DNA of 64,000 bases, taken from positions 2,103,733 through 2,167,732 of the forward strand of contig CP012157.1 of the NCBI GenBank assembly GCA_001602455.1. The letters are read 5' to 3'. This stretch comes from Betaproteobacteria bacterium UKL13-2 (GTDB lineage Bacteria > Pseudomonadota > Gammaproteobacteria > Burkholderiales > Usitatibacteraceae). The notes under the pieces are model-generated. The model did no database searches. It was not told the origin of the DNA and saw nothing but the letters and a program-made list of their open reading frames with translations. The position numbers and the translations under genes were made by a program. Positions 27,760 through 37,400 of the stretch are shown in pieces (the stretch's first letter is position 1; each line of letters begins with the position of its first letter).

Positions 27760-30700
27760 ATGACGTTCAACCGAAAACCTCTCACCGCTGCAATTTCGCT
27801 GGCGCTACTTGGTCTGACCCCGGCAATCGGCATTGCCCAAACCGCACCGACGGCGCCGGCAAGCCAATCGGCCGCCGACGCCAAGAAGGCGGAGGAGGCT
27901 GAAAAAGCTGCTGCCGCGAAAAACGTGGAGCCTGAAACCATTGTCGTTACGGGTATTCGCGCCTCGGCAGAACGTGCCTTGCTGCTCAAACGCGATGCCG
28001 CGGCCAACGTCGATGCGATCACGGCCCATGACGTGGGCAAGATGCCCGACAAGAACCTAGCCGACTCGCTGCAGCGCGTAGTGGGCGTGGCTGTGCGTAC
28101 CGACTACGACGAGGCTGAGAAGGTCAGCATGCGCGGCACCAACCCCGACATGAGCCTGATCCTATTCAACGGCCACACCGTCAGCGGTGGCGACTGGTTC
28201 GTCGCCGATCAGGCCAGCAGCAGCCGTTCGACCTCGCTGTCGCTGATGCCCAGCTCGGTTCTCAACAGCGCGCTGGTCTATAAGACCTCGCAGGCCAACA
28301 TCCTCGACGGCGGCCTGGCCGGCACCATCAACGTCACCACGCGCAAGCCGCTGGCGGTACGTCAGCACTTCGGCGGCACCGTTAACCTCGGCTCCGTGTA
28401 TGCCGACCTGCCGGCCAAGACCAGTCCGCAGCTCAACGCCAGCATGAACTGGAAGAACGAGGCCTCGACCTTCGGTATCATCACCCAGGCCTTTGCCGAG
28501 AAGCGCTACGTGCGGCGCGACTCCGTCAGCCGCTTTGCGCAGGGCGGCAACAGCGGCTGGGGCGTGATCAATACCGCGACGATGCGCGGCATTACTGATG
28601 CCTCGCTGGCCGGCAGCGGTTTCACTGCGGCGCAGCTCAACGGTGTACGCCTCCCAGGCTCGATGAGTAGCGAGTTCGTCGAAGGTGTGCGCGACCGCAA
28701 AGGCGGCATGTTCTCAGCGCAGGCGCGGGTGCGGCAGGATCTCGAGTTCGGTGTCACCGCGTTCTATTCGACCATGGGCGCCGAGAACTATGGGCGCTTG
28801 TACTCAGGTGCCATGATCAGCATGCTGCAAGGCCTGAACAGCGTCGGCTCAGCCAACGGTAGCGGCACGACCGGCACCAATGGGCAGGTGTTCGCGCAGT
28901 TGCGCAACCCCGTAATCGGCACGCAGATCACCACCAGCGGACAGGAGCTGCGTTACCTGCGGAGCGCCGAGATCGTCTACCCCGGCAGTACACCGCGCTA
29001 CATCGGCAACATGGGCACCAACCTGCGCAGCGGTGCCGAAGCCTCCAGTGGCTTTTTCGATATCGACGCCACCTGGCGCCCGCGTGAGGACTTGCAGCTC
29101 AAGGCGCTGTTCAGCACCACGCGCGGTGTCGGCAAGACGGCGCTGGACCAGGGCTTGGTTTACGCGCGTAACGGTCTGTCAACCCGCTTCCAGATGAACG
29201 GCCTGCAAGAGGCACCGACCTGGAGCTACACCGGCACCGGCGGCAACACGCCGCAGCTCAATGCCGATGGTAGCGGCTACAGCGTGGTGAGCCGCGCCGG
29301 CGCACGCAACCAGACCACAGACAGTGAGAGGAGCCTCGCCATTGATGGCGAGTGGGACTTGAACCGCGGTGCCTTCAAAACGCTGCACTTCGGTGCCCGC
29401 CATGCCGACCACGAGCGCGACCTGCGTCGGCAGGTGGCGCAACTTGCGCAGCGCACGGTGCAGGGGCCTGATCCCTCACTGGCGATCTCCTTTCCGGGCA
29501 ACTTCGGCGGTGGCCTAGGCGGTGGCATCGACCGCAGTGGCGACTTCTACTTTCCGCGCGGGGTGGTGGTGAGTTACCTGCAAGGCCAGATCCGCCCGAC
29601 AACGCCGGAGTTCGAGCGCCGTGTCATCACCGAGATTGAGATGGTCGAGCGCCAGACAGCGCTGTACGGCATGCAGGACTTCATGTTGTCCGAGCAGTTG
29701 AAGGGTAACTTCGGCCTGCGCTTGGTGCGTACGCTTGTCGACTCGCAGATCGCCACGCCGATCGGGGCCACCATCTGCCCCAAGATCGAGCCCGGCCAGC
29801 CGGTGCTGCCCTGCGCGCGTTTCCCGAACGCCATCAATACCGCCGGCGACGGCACGAACTACTTCGTCGGCGAGGCCTTCATTCCGACGCAGGGCACCAC
29901 CTACTACAAGGTGCCGCTCGTGCGCAGCTTTGTGCACGTACTGCCGAGCCTGAACCTGCGCTGGGAGCCCATTGACAACCTCGTCATGCGGCTGGGCACC
30001 AGCCGCACCATTGGGCGCCAGAACTACAACATCTACGGCAGCGGCTTCACCGGGCAGACCTGCAACACGAACTTCACCGTTTGTACCGTCACCGGCCCCA
30101 ACCCGGGGCTGAAACCGATGACGGCAGACAACTTGGACGCATCGGTGGCTTGGTTTTTCGCGCGTCGCTCACTGGTGCAGCTAAGCGTCTACGCCAGCCG
30201 CATCGACGGCTATGCTAAGACCGGCGGCACCCCTACTGGCGAGACTGTCGATCTCACCGATCCGGCCTCGCCCAATAACGATGTGCGCTCGTACACCATC
30301 CTTTCGACCTCGCAGCAAACGGCTAGCATCAACGGCGCCGAGCTGAGCTGGGAGCAGCCCATCGGCGGCGGCTTCGGCATCACCGCCAACGTCAGCCGCG
30401 CCAACAACAAGGTGCAAGACGGCCGCCCGATGGTAGGGGTGAGCAAGGACTCGCGCAACCTAGGCCTGTATTTTGAGAACGACCGCTTTAACGTGCGGCT
30501 GGTCTACAACTATCGCAGTGCCTACGTGGCGAGCAGCACAGCGCCGTCGCCCACGGCCAACAGCCAAGCCACGGTGGTGATCGACGGCCAAACGCTGCCT
30601 GCCGCCGCCACGTGGGCCGCGCCGGTGGCCAACGTGGCACTCTCGGCCAACTGGAACATCACCAAGGGCTGGCAGTTGAGCTTCAGCGGCACCAACCTCA

Positions 30701-30801
30701 CCAACCCGACGCGGGCGCAGTACCTCTACTCCGAGGCTGAGCAGCAGAAGGTGGACGTTAGCGGGCGCCAGTATTACCTAGAGCTGCGGCACAAGTTCTG
30801 A
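27760..30801 (+). CDS. TonB-dependent outer-membrane receptor
   Basis: 1013 residues, with a signal peptide (ISLALLGLTPAIGIAQ) after aaaggagacc. An Ala/Glu/Lys-rich linker is followed by the TonB box-like ETIVVTGIRAS, then the plug domain (DAITAHDVGKMPDKNLADSL, VSMRGTNPDMSLILFNG, LDGGLAGTINVTTRKPL). A long beta-barrel domain follows, ending in an aromatic residue (YYLELRHKF), as needed for BAM-dependent assembly. No STN signalling domain is present. The length suits a receptor for a carbohydrate or large ligand rather than a simple siderophore, but the substrate is unknown. It looks more GC-rich by eye than the flanking core genes, which fits horizontal origin together with the permease. Confidence 0.9.
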   Translation: MTFNRKPLTAAISLALLGLTPAIGIAQTAPTAPASQSAADAKKAEEAEKAAAAKNVEPETIVVTGIRASAERALLLKRDAAANVDAITAHDVGKMPDKNLADSLQRVVGVAVRTDYDEAEKVSMRGTNPDMSLILFNGHTVSGGDWFVADQASSSRSTSLSLMPSSVLNSALVYKTSQANILDGGLAGTINVTTRKPLAVRQHFGGTVNLGSVYADLPAKTSPQLNASMNWKNEASTFGIITQAFAEKRYVRRDSVSRFAQGGNSGWGVINTATMRGITDASLAGSGFTAAQLNGVRLPGSMSSEFVEGVRDRKGGMFSAQARVRQDLEFGVTAFYSTMGAENYGRLYSGAMISMLQGLNSVGSANGSGTTGTNGQVFAQLRNPVIGTQITTSGQELRYLRSAEIVYPGSTPRYIGNMGTNLRSGAEASSGFFDIDATWRPREDLQLKALFSTTRGVGKTALDQGLVYARNGLSTRFQMNGLQEAPTWSYTGTGGNTPQLNADGSGYSVVSRAGARNQTTDSERSLAIDGEWDLNRGAFKTLHFGARHADHERDLRRQVAQLAQRTVQGPDPSLAISFPGNFGGGLGGGIDRSGDFYFPRGVVVSYLQGQIRPTTPEFERRVITEIEMVERQTALYGMQDFMLSEQLKGNFGLRLVRTLVDSQIATPIGATICPKIEPGQPVLPCARFPNAINTAGDGTNYFVGEAFIPTQGTTYYKVPLVRSFVHVLPSLNLRWEPIDNLVMRLGTSRTIGRQNYNIYGSGFTGQTCNTNFTVCTVTGPNPGLKPMTADNLDASVAWFFARRSLVQLSVYASRIDGYAKTGGTPTGETVDLTDPASPNNDVRSYTILSTSQQTASINGAELSWEQPIGGGFGITANVSRANNKVQDGRPMVGVSKDSRNLGLYFENDRFNVRLVYNYRSAYVASSTAPSPTANSQATVVIDGQTLPAAATWAAPVANVALSANWNITKGWQLSFSGTNLTNPTRAQYLYSEAEQQKVDVSGRQYYLELRHKF

Positions 30802-30843
30802 CCGACTCCATGCACCTCACCTGCGGCCGCATCCTGTTGATTT

Positions 30844-30868
30844 CCGTCTCTCACTGAGAGACGGTTTT
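30844..30868 (+). terminator. Terminator after the TonB receptor
   Basis: The stem ccgtctct/gagagacgg with a short loop is followed by tttt, 42 bp after the receptor stop. Confidence 0.7.
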
Positions 30869-30897
30869 CATGCAAAAGCGAGCCACAGGAGGGGGCG

Positions 30898-31035
30898 TTT
30901 TGTTTGTTGGCGGAGCGGAAGAATCCTTTTGCGATGAAGCCGCAAAAGCCGCAAAAGCCACTTCGCGCCCTGCATGGCGCTCAGATTCGTGAGGCGCAAA
31001 ACATGAAGCAGTTCATGTTTTGTGTCCCCACTCAG
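30898..31035 (+). repeat. Structured ~105-bp repeat, copy A, with tmRNA-3'-end-like left flank
   Basis: From gaatccttttgcgatgaag (~30926) to gtccccactca (31035) it is nearly identical to 42139-42243, apart from a 9-bp internal duplication (ccgcaaaag twice). It contains three possible hairpins: cttttgcg/cgcaaaag, gcgcc/ggcgc and aaacatgaa/ttcatgttt. The left flank ttttgtttgttggcggagcg (from 30898) resembles the sequence downstream of and including the 3' end of tmRNA (42330-42358), with mismatches. Confidence 0.7.
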
Positions 31036-31039
31036 GTCT

Positions 31040-31299
31040 CTCCAGCCTTGTACCAGTCCATACATCCGCTGCCACAGCATGTCGTGGATGCTGTGGGTGA
31101 TCGAGGAGGGTTCGCGTGGATCGGTATTGGCTTGTGCGGCGGCACCGGTCAAAGCCAGCCGCTGATCCAATTTGGCTAGCAACATCACGCCGCCATCACT
31201 GTTCATGTTGCCGCCATCAAAGCGGCCTTCAATGACGCGTCGCCCAAGACGGCCGAAGTCGAGTCACGTCGACGGTAAAGCTTCGGTACAATTTGGCAT
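31040..31299 (-). pseudogene. 5' remnant of an IS1380-family transposase
   Basis: From the ATG at 31299 the minus strand encodes MPNCTEALPST, an in-frame TGA, then LDFGRLGRRVIEGRFDGGN, NSDGGVMLLAKLDQRLAL, DPREPSSITHSIHDMLWQR and YGLVQGW. This is the standard N-terminus of IS1380 transposases. After WRDL the frame runs directly into repeat copy A, so the remaining ~350 codons are missing. Another open frame starting at 31206 is the part after the TGA. It is a different transposase from the one at 23520-25061. Confidence 0.8.
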
Positions 31300-31442
31300 C
31301 GGCGTTGCTCCTCTTTTGTGTGTTGATTTGATACCTCCATCATGGAAGAGATATGAGTCAACGCCGATTTCTTTTTACAACTATGGTGAAATATTCGGGC
31401 TAATACGCTCGGTGCGCCTGATTTTCTATTGGAGACTGACTG

Positions 31443-33074
31443 ATGCGATTTGCGAATAGTCCTTGTTTCTGGGTGGTAGTTTTCTTGCTGCTACCGAGCA
31501 CTGCCAGTAGCCAAGCGATTTCAGCGACCCTGATGCACGACCGCGCGGTCGCCGCAGTTGAGCGACCACTACCCGGCCTAGCAGACGTGTTGGGTGCAGA
31601 GCCGACCCTGCGTGCGTCACCCGTGTTCGTGATTAGTCGCTTCGACAATACCGGCGATACGGGAGATAGTGACTGGGGTGCTGCTGTGGGCTGGGCTCTC
31701 ATGAATAGCATATCCGGACAATTTGGCGAGCTTGCTGTCATACCACCATACCAATCAGCGGAAGATGCAGCCACCAGAGGAGGTGCGGCTTTGACGGGCA
31801 GCGCGGCACTTAGCCTTTCTGCGAAGAGAACAGGGGCCGGCTTTGGATTGAGCGGCTCGATTCGCGTCGTAGATAGTCGGTTTGAGTTCCGCATGGATCT
31901 CTTCGAGTTTCCCGCTAACCATGTGAAACTTTCGACGACCAAAATCGGAGTGCTTTCTGCGTTGCCCGAAGCTCTGCAAGCGGCCGCGCAAGAATTGATT
32001 GAGCAAGCGGTCTTGGACTCGAGCGGGCAACGGTCGAGCGGAAAAGTTTTGACGCCGAGGCTCTCCGAGCTGACCGCGTTGTCCCGCGCGTTTGCGAAAC
32101 AATCGACATATAGCGCCCGCGAGTTGGCGGAAAGATATGCCACACTCAGCCGTGAGAACGAGGCTTCAGCTTCTCTTAACCTTCTATATCTGCAAGCACT
32201 TAACAGCCTTGCGGATCAGCGGCGCATGAGTGCAGCGGTACAAACAAAGATGCCGACCGCTCGCCAACGGCAGGAGCCCGCAGAAATCTATTCGCGGCTG
32301 TTACGTAGCCAATACAACCATGCCGGGATAGATGCAAGCTCAATCCTACATCTATCAAAGACGATCTTAGAGAATCCGAACAACATCGGCGCATGGTTTG
32401 CATTGACGGATGCCTACAATTCCGAAAACGTTATGTACCAAGACGACGAACGCGGAGGGACTTATGTAATTTCGGCAGCGATTGATCACCATCTAGGTAC
32501 GGCAAACGCCATAACGATTGCGCTGGAAACTTTGCGCCGATGGCCAGATCATTATCGGAGCTGGTCCACATTGGCCACGAGCTTGGCAGTGTACGCTGGA
32601 CTTGTGAGAGGCACAGCCTACTGGAATGAGATCCCCGAGGATGCGCGCACACGTTACCGAGCGATCATGGAAGTGGTAGAAGATTGTTTGCGAACGGCGA
32701 TTCGCAAGCATCCTGATCGTGGAGAGCTTCACCGAGCAATGATTGACCATGATCTGCGCGCTGGTCGAGATTGGATGGACTCATTTCGAGTCGCAGCGCA
32801 ATTGACGCCGCATTCCAAACGGCTTTACCAAACTGCGTTTAACTATGCGCGCCCGCAGTGGGGTGGTACCAAGGATCAACTAAAAGAGATATATGCGACG
32901 TCCGTGAAAAACAATCCGGGCGAAACTTGGCCTCAGATGCTGAGAGAAGAATGGGCGCCTGAAATAGTGCCGTGGATCGATCTCGAAAAGCCGCTTGTTC
33001 GCTATACGCTGATATTCGTGGGTTTGGTGCTGTTCGTCATTGTTTGGCAAGTACGGAAGCAGCGTCGAAGTTAG
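31443..33074 (+). CDS. Exported TPR-type protein with TolB-N-like domain and C-terminal membrane anchor
   Basis: 543 residues. A signal peptide ends near STASSQA. Residues ~58-180 (FVISRFDNTGDTGDSDWGAA, then GFGLSGSIRVVDSRFEFRMD) resemble the TolB-N/FlgO-like domain often placed before TPR repeats in signalling proteins. The middle is helical with TPR-like stretches (DASSILHLSKTILENPNNIG, AWFALTDAYN). A single membrane helix near the C-terminus (YTLIFVGLVLFVIVW) is followed by a basic tail KQRRS, so the bulk is periplasmic. Function unknown. It lies inside the repeat-bounded segment but is convergent with the kinase/helicase operon, so a link to it is uncertain. Confidence 0.75.
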   Translation: MRFANSPCFWVVVFLLLPSTASSQAISATLMHDRAVAAVERPLPGLADVLGAEPTLRASPVFVISRFDNTGDTGDSDWGAAVGWALMNSISGQFGELAVIPPYQSAEDAATRGGAALTGSAALSLSAKRTGAGFGLSGSIRVVDSRFEFRMDLFEFPANHVKLSTTKIGVLSALPEALQAAAQELIEQAVLDSSGQRSSGKVLTPRLSELTALSRAFAKQSTYSARELAERYATLSRENEASASLNLLYLQALNSLADQRRMSAAVQTKMPTARQRQEPAEIYSRLLRSQYNHAGIDASSILHLSKTILENPNNIGAWFALTDAYNSENVMYQDDERGGTYVISAAIDHHLGTANAITIALETLRRWPDHYRSWSTLATSLAVYAGLVRGTAYWNEIPEDARTRYRAIMEVVEDCLRTAIRKHPDRGELHRAMIDHDLRAGRDWMDSFRVAAQLTPHSKRLYQTAFNYARPQWGGTKDQLKEIYATSVKNNPGETWPQMLREEWAPEIVPWIDLEKPLVRYTLIFVGLVLFVIVWQVRKQRRS

Positions 33075-33165
33075 AGGGATCGTAAACAGCATGCGCCAGG
33101 TTCAAATTCAAATCCGCATTTCACATTTGAACCGCCGTCCGCAATTTTGTCGACCACTTGCGATG

Positions 33166-34404
33166 TCACACAGACGCCTGACCCGTAGTTGAAGCAATAA
33201 AGGTTTCGTCTTTCGTTCGAAGCGACACCTTCTTTATCTCTTCTAATGAAAACCCAGTTTCAGAAGTTCGGGTCGAGAGTGCCTCGAAAAGTTGCTCAGG
33301 GTTTGACTGTCTCTTGATCTTCATTTCTGTGATTACCTGGTCAATAAACCTCAAAACAATGACATCGCGCTCAAGTTTTGATCCACGTCTTGCCAGTAAC
33401 GACAGGGTGCGCCCCCTCAAGATACGAGGAAATCCAGGTACTGGCCGCGCAAGAAGACTTCCAGCAGCAACATGCAATGGGTAAAGCCGACCCGCAACCT
33501 TTTGTTCAAAGAACCTGTCATCGCAACCTGACAAAGTGAATACTGGGTTGCTGTTGGAATCAAGCTCACCCTGGCCATCCAAAACCAATCCAATCCTCTT
33601 CAATTCCTCTGCCAGGGCTCGAACGACCTGAACGGGACTACTGGCAGGGTACCCAAGAGGTTCGAGCAAGCCGAGGACATCGCTTGCGCTGAGCCAGTCC
33701 ACCTTGCCGTGCGAAAAATGAAGTTCCACTTTTGTTTCCACACCTAGCTTGAACAACAATATTTCACACTCAAGAAACTTGGGCTTTTCTGACTGCGCAA
33801 GGACGCCGCAAATCTCAATCGCCTCCTCCGGGAGGTTTACTGCACGCTTGTTTGGTATGGACCCCAAATTAAGGTGCGACAGGGTTATTTCAGAGCTCTC
33901 CCTGATTAGGTCAGGAACAAATCTAGACCCTCTCAGTTGCGAGGGATCTATCGTCGGCATCAAGTAGAGCTCCCGAGGCACCAACCTGCCAGAAAGCCCG
34001 CAAAGGAGAATCACACGATCCGTTTCGAGCACCTCTGCGCCGTGCGCAATTGTTAGCTTACCGAGTTCACTAAGCATGAATTTGGTTGCATGCATGGAAT
34101 CTTGCGAAAGCAACCCTCTTCCTGATAGCTCATGAAGAATAGGAACTAGCTTTTCTTCTGGGAAACCAATGACAAATGCAAATTCCGCTTGATCGGACAC
34201 GCCATGGCCAGCAAACCGGAGAATGTGCGATTCGAAATCCCCCAGCTGCTCACGACTCTTTTCCCGTATACGGACGACAATCTCAAGAACCGGATACAAA
34301 GCCTGTTGTTGATAGATCACCGATCCGCCTTGAGCAGAGATCCGGTCAACGACAGACCGAACGCGCGTACGTGGAGAAATCGGCTTTTTGGACGTCTGAT
34401 TCAT
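33166..34404 (-). CDS. Unrecognised protein with winged-helix-like N-terminal part, last gene of the kinase/helicase operon
   Basis: 412 residues from the ATG at 34404, two bases after the helicase stop; the frame extends 11 codons further into the helicase. I do not recognise the family. Residues ~50-115 (ESHILRFAGHGVSDQAEFAF, then PEEKLVPILHELSGRGLLS and KFMLSELGKLTI) read like a winged helix, with a helix, a turn, a recognition helix ending RGLL, and a strand-turn. The rest is mixed alpha/beta without known motifs. No membrane helix or signal peptide. Tight spacing shows it is translated with the helicase, so it is a likely sensor, adaptor or DNA-binding partner. Confidence 0.75.
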   Translation of the reverse strand: MNQTSKKPISPRTRVRSVVDRISAQGGSVIYQQQALYPVLEIVVRIREKSREQLGDFESHILRFAGHGVSDQAEFAFVIGFPEEKLVPILHELSGRGLLSQDSMHATKFMLSELGKLTIAHGAEVLETDRVILLCGLSGRLVPRELYLMPTIDPSQLRGSRFVPDLIRESSEITLSHLNLGSIPNKRAVNLPEEAIEICGVLAQSEKPKFLECEILLFKLGVETKVELHFSHGKVDWLSASDVLGLLEPLGYPASSPVQVVRALAEELKRIGLVLDGQGELDSNSNPVFTLSGCDDRFFEQKVAGRLYPLHVAAGSLLARPVPGFPRILRGRTLSLLARRGSKLERDVIVLRFIDQVITEMKIKRQSNPEQLFEALSTRTSETGFSLEEIKKVSLRTKDETFIASTTGQASV

Positions 34405-34406
34405 AC

Positions 34407-37400
34407 TTATTTGGATTTTGCCAAGTCGGGCAGCCAAGCCGACGCATCAATCAATTGGCCGTGCTTTTGAACAAACGACCGAAGCTGAGCCATTGCGTCC
34501 TTGAACTCAGCGTCACGACGCCCAACCTTTGATGGTTTGGCCAATGTGGAGAAGTCTCCAATCATCACCAGTTGCCGCTTTGCCCTTGTCATAGCAACAT
34601 TCAGTCGACGCCAATCGGCAAGAAACCCGACCCCACCATTTGGGTTGGAGCGCGTAAAAGTGAAGACAATCAGATCACGTTCTTGGCCTTGATAGCTGTC
34701 AACAGAGGCAACCAATTCATTTATGGGTGACGGTAAGCCGAGCAATTCGCCAGCGCGCTGGCGGGCGGAGATTGCACGTTGAATTTCCTGTACATGCAAC
34801 TTATAGGGAACAATAACCCCAATTTCCCGTCTCTCACCTAAATCAGGCGACGAGCTCAACGCCCGCCCCAACACATCCAAGACTAATCGCGTTTCAATCA
34901 CGTTGCCAATCAGTTCATCCCGATCATCTCCGCGACGTGAACTCTCTTGCCTAACGTGCATAGGCAATTTCGATGTATCTATGAAAACCATAGGGCTGCT
35001 GAAAAAACTAAATAATGGTTTCTTCTCAGCCATGCCAGCACCGGCAAAATATTTATTTTCATAAAACGCTGCGGATATGTAATCACTGATTACGGCTGGA
35101 CACCTGAATTGTGTATTCAGCATGGCCTTGCGGTCTTCCGGGGCAGAATCCCACAACAATTCGAACCAACTCTTCTTCAAGAGCTTGGTATCAATGTCTC
35201 CACTATCTGCTTCTGCCCGTGACGCTACTTCGTCAACCAACTCATCTTTTACAACCGGCGGAAGCTGCTTGTGATCCCCCACCAAGATGGCCTTCGGCGC
35301 GCGTGACAAGGGAACCGATAAATTGTGCAACTGTATTTGTCCCGACTCGTCAACAATTACAACGTCAAACAAAGCCTCCTTAAAAAATTTGTTTGTATTG
35401 ATACCAATACAAGTGGCCCCGACAACATCAACAAAATTCAAGAGAATTGAATACAAGCCTTCCTGACGCTGATTGGAAATAGTCTTATGCCATGCGGTTG
35501 CCTCGTGTACAACTCGAACAAAGGACTCACGAACTACTGCCAACTGGGTCAGCTTTACTTTTCTTAGGGTCTCGACACTGCCCAACAGCTGCTGATACTC
35601 ACTATTCAACTTACCTTGGACTGAGCCATGCTCTGCTTCAATTTGAGCTAGCAGCGCCACTGCTTCTCTAGTGACGGCGTCCACTTTATCGGTATAACGC
35701 TTCTCGGCCGCTGCCAATTCGGATTCATGCTTCGCAATCAAGGCCCGTTTGCGGCGTGAAACCCCCCATGCCGCGATGCTGTACAAAGGCTTCAATAAAC
35801 CGCTCTTCTCACTAAGCTGTTGCTTGCGATCATCCAAAGCTTCACACTGGGTTTGATGAACTGCGCCAAAACTTTCAACTTCCGTTTTTCGGTCTTTTAC
35901 TAGTTTTGAAAGTAGTGCTGTCTTTTGATCTTCAACACCCAGCGAATTACTCTTCAGTTCATTCGTTAACTGCTCAAGCCGAAGGGGTATCGCAGTTAGC
36001 CGATCGTGATAAGTCCGCAAAACACTGGTCGAAAAAACGTTTTCCCCAACAACCGCGTGGGTGAGAAATCCTTTTAAATCGCCAAGCTTTTCAAAAGCGA
36101 ACTCCTGAAGCCGATCGAGACCGTCTGCAAATCCATCCACACCGTGTCCCATGGCATTTCCTGAGACTTCCATAGCAATGCACATTTTTTCAAAGTGTGC
36201 CAACAACGAAACGTTTCGCTCCAGTGCGTCAACAAGCCTTCGCTGCAGGCTGGATGCACAGTTGTCAATCAGTAGATCGTGAACGGATGAACTTACGGTT
36301 CCTTCACTGCCAAGTCGGACACAAGTCAACTTGCGGTTCTCTGCGAGTCGCTCCAATACGTTATCTACGGCCTTGTTATTCTGCGAACTTATCAAAATTC
36401 GCTTCCCTTGAGACGCGAAAAACTCAACCCACCGCAAAATAACGGTCGTCTTTCCCGTCCCAGGTGGGCCAAGAACGAGCATGTAGTCATCTGTTCCAGC
36501 GCCTGCGTTGATCGCAAGCAACTGAGAGGGATTTGGTGGATTCTTAGCAGGAGGAATAGGAACCGAAATGGTTGGTCTATTCGAATGTACGTAACTCTGC
36601 GCCGCCAGAGGTACTAACCAACGGTTAGGAGACAGTCGCTGTCTCAAGTTTTCTATGACTTGCAGCCTGACGTTTTTTTGAGTTGGATTTGCAAATAGCA
36701 CCAAAGTACCTGTATCGGGAATTGCTCCCGACGCAAGTTGCTCCCCAGTCGAGACAACGATCTGATGTATTCCTCCATTGGGTGCCAAATCATCGACACG
36801 AAACTGCAAAAGACGCTCGCCAACGGCTCCCTCAAGTGCCAACATACCTGGTGCCAGCGCCCTTAGTCGCTTGCAATCGGACTCCAACAAACGAAGGCGA
36901 AAATACTTCCGAACACTTGCAACCCGCTTCTCTGGCGTGACCTCTACGAATGCGAACCCGGCAATCGCACGTGCCTCTTGTTCTTCCAGGAAATACTCGG
37001 CCTCTACATAGGTCTCAAGCGTATGAAGGAGGTTTTCCTCAGTTTCAAGCAATGGCGTCAATGGCTCGTCTTCCTCGTCGGCTCGATGCTTCCCTTTTCC
37101 AACCTCGGGGGCTTGCTTTGCTTCAAGTGAGACAAGTTCTGTGGCGAAGCGCCCGCTGGAGTAAACGCTGTCACGATCCGTGAAGTCGCGAAAAAATGCA
37201 TCAAACGTGGTCAATGCAATGCCTCTGTGCTCTATCCGAACACCCTGCACAAGCATTGTTCTCCGCATGCTGTTATTTGCGAATTTAATGCCTGACTTGG
37301 TTAAATTGACCCTTAAGGTTCCTTGCCCGCTTTGATTCCGCTTGCACACCGTCTGGATCATGTACCTACCGACAAGAAAATTCAAAAAGTGACCGCCGCC

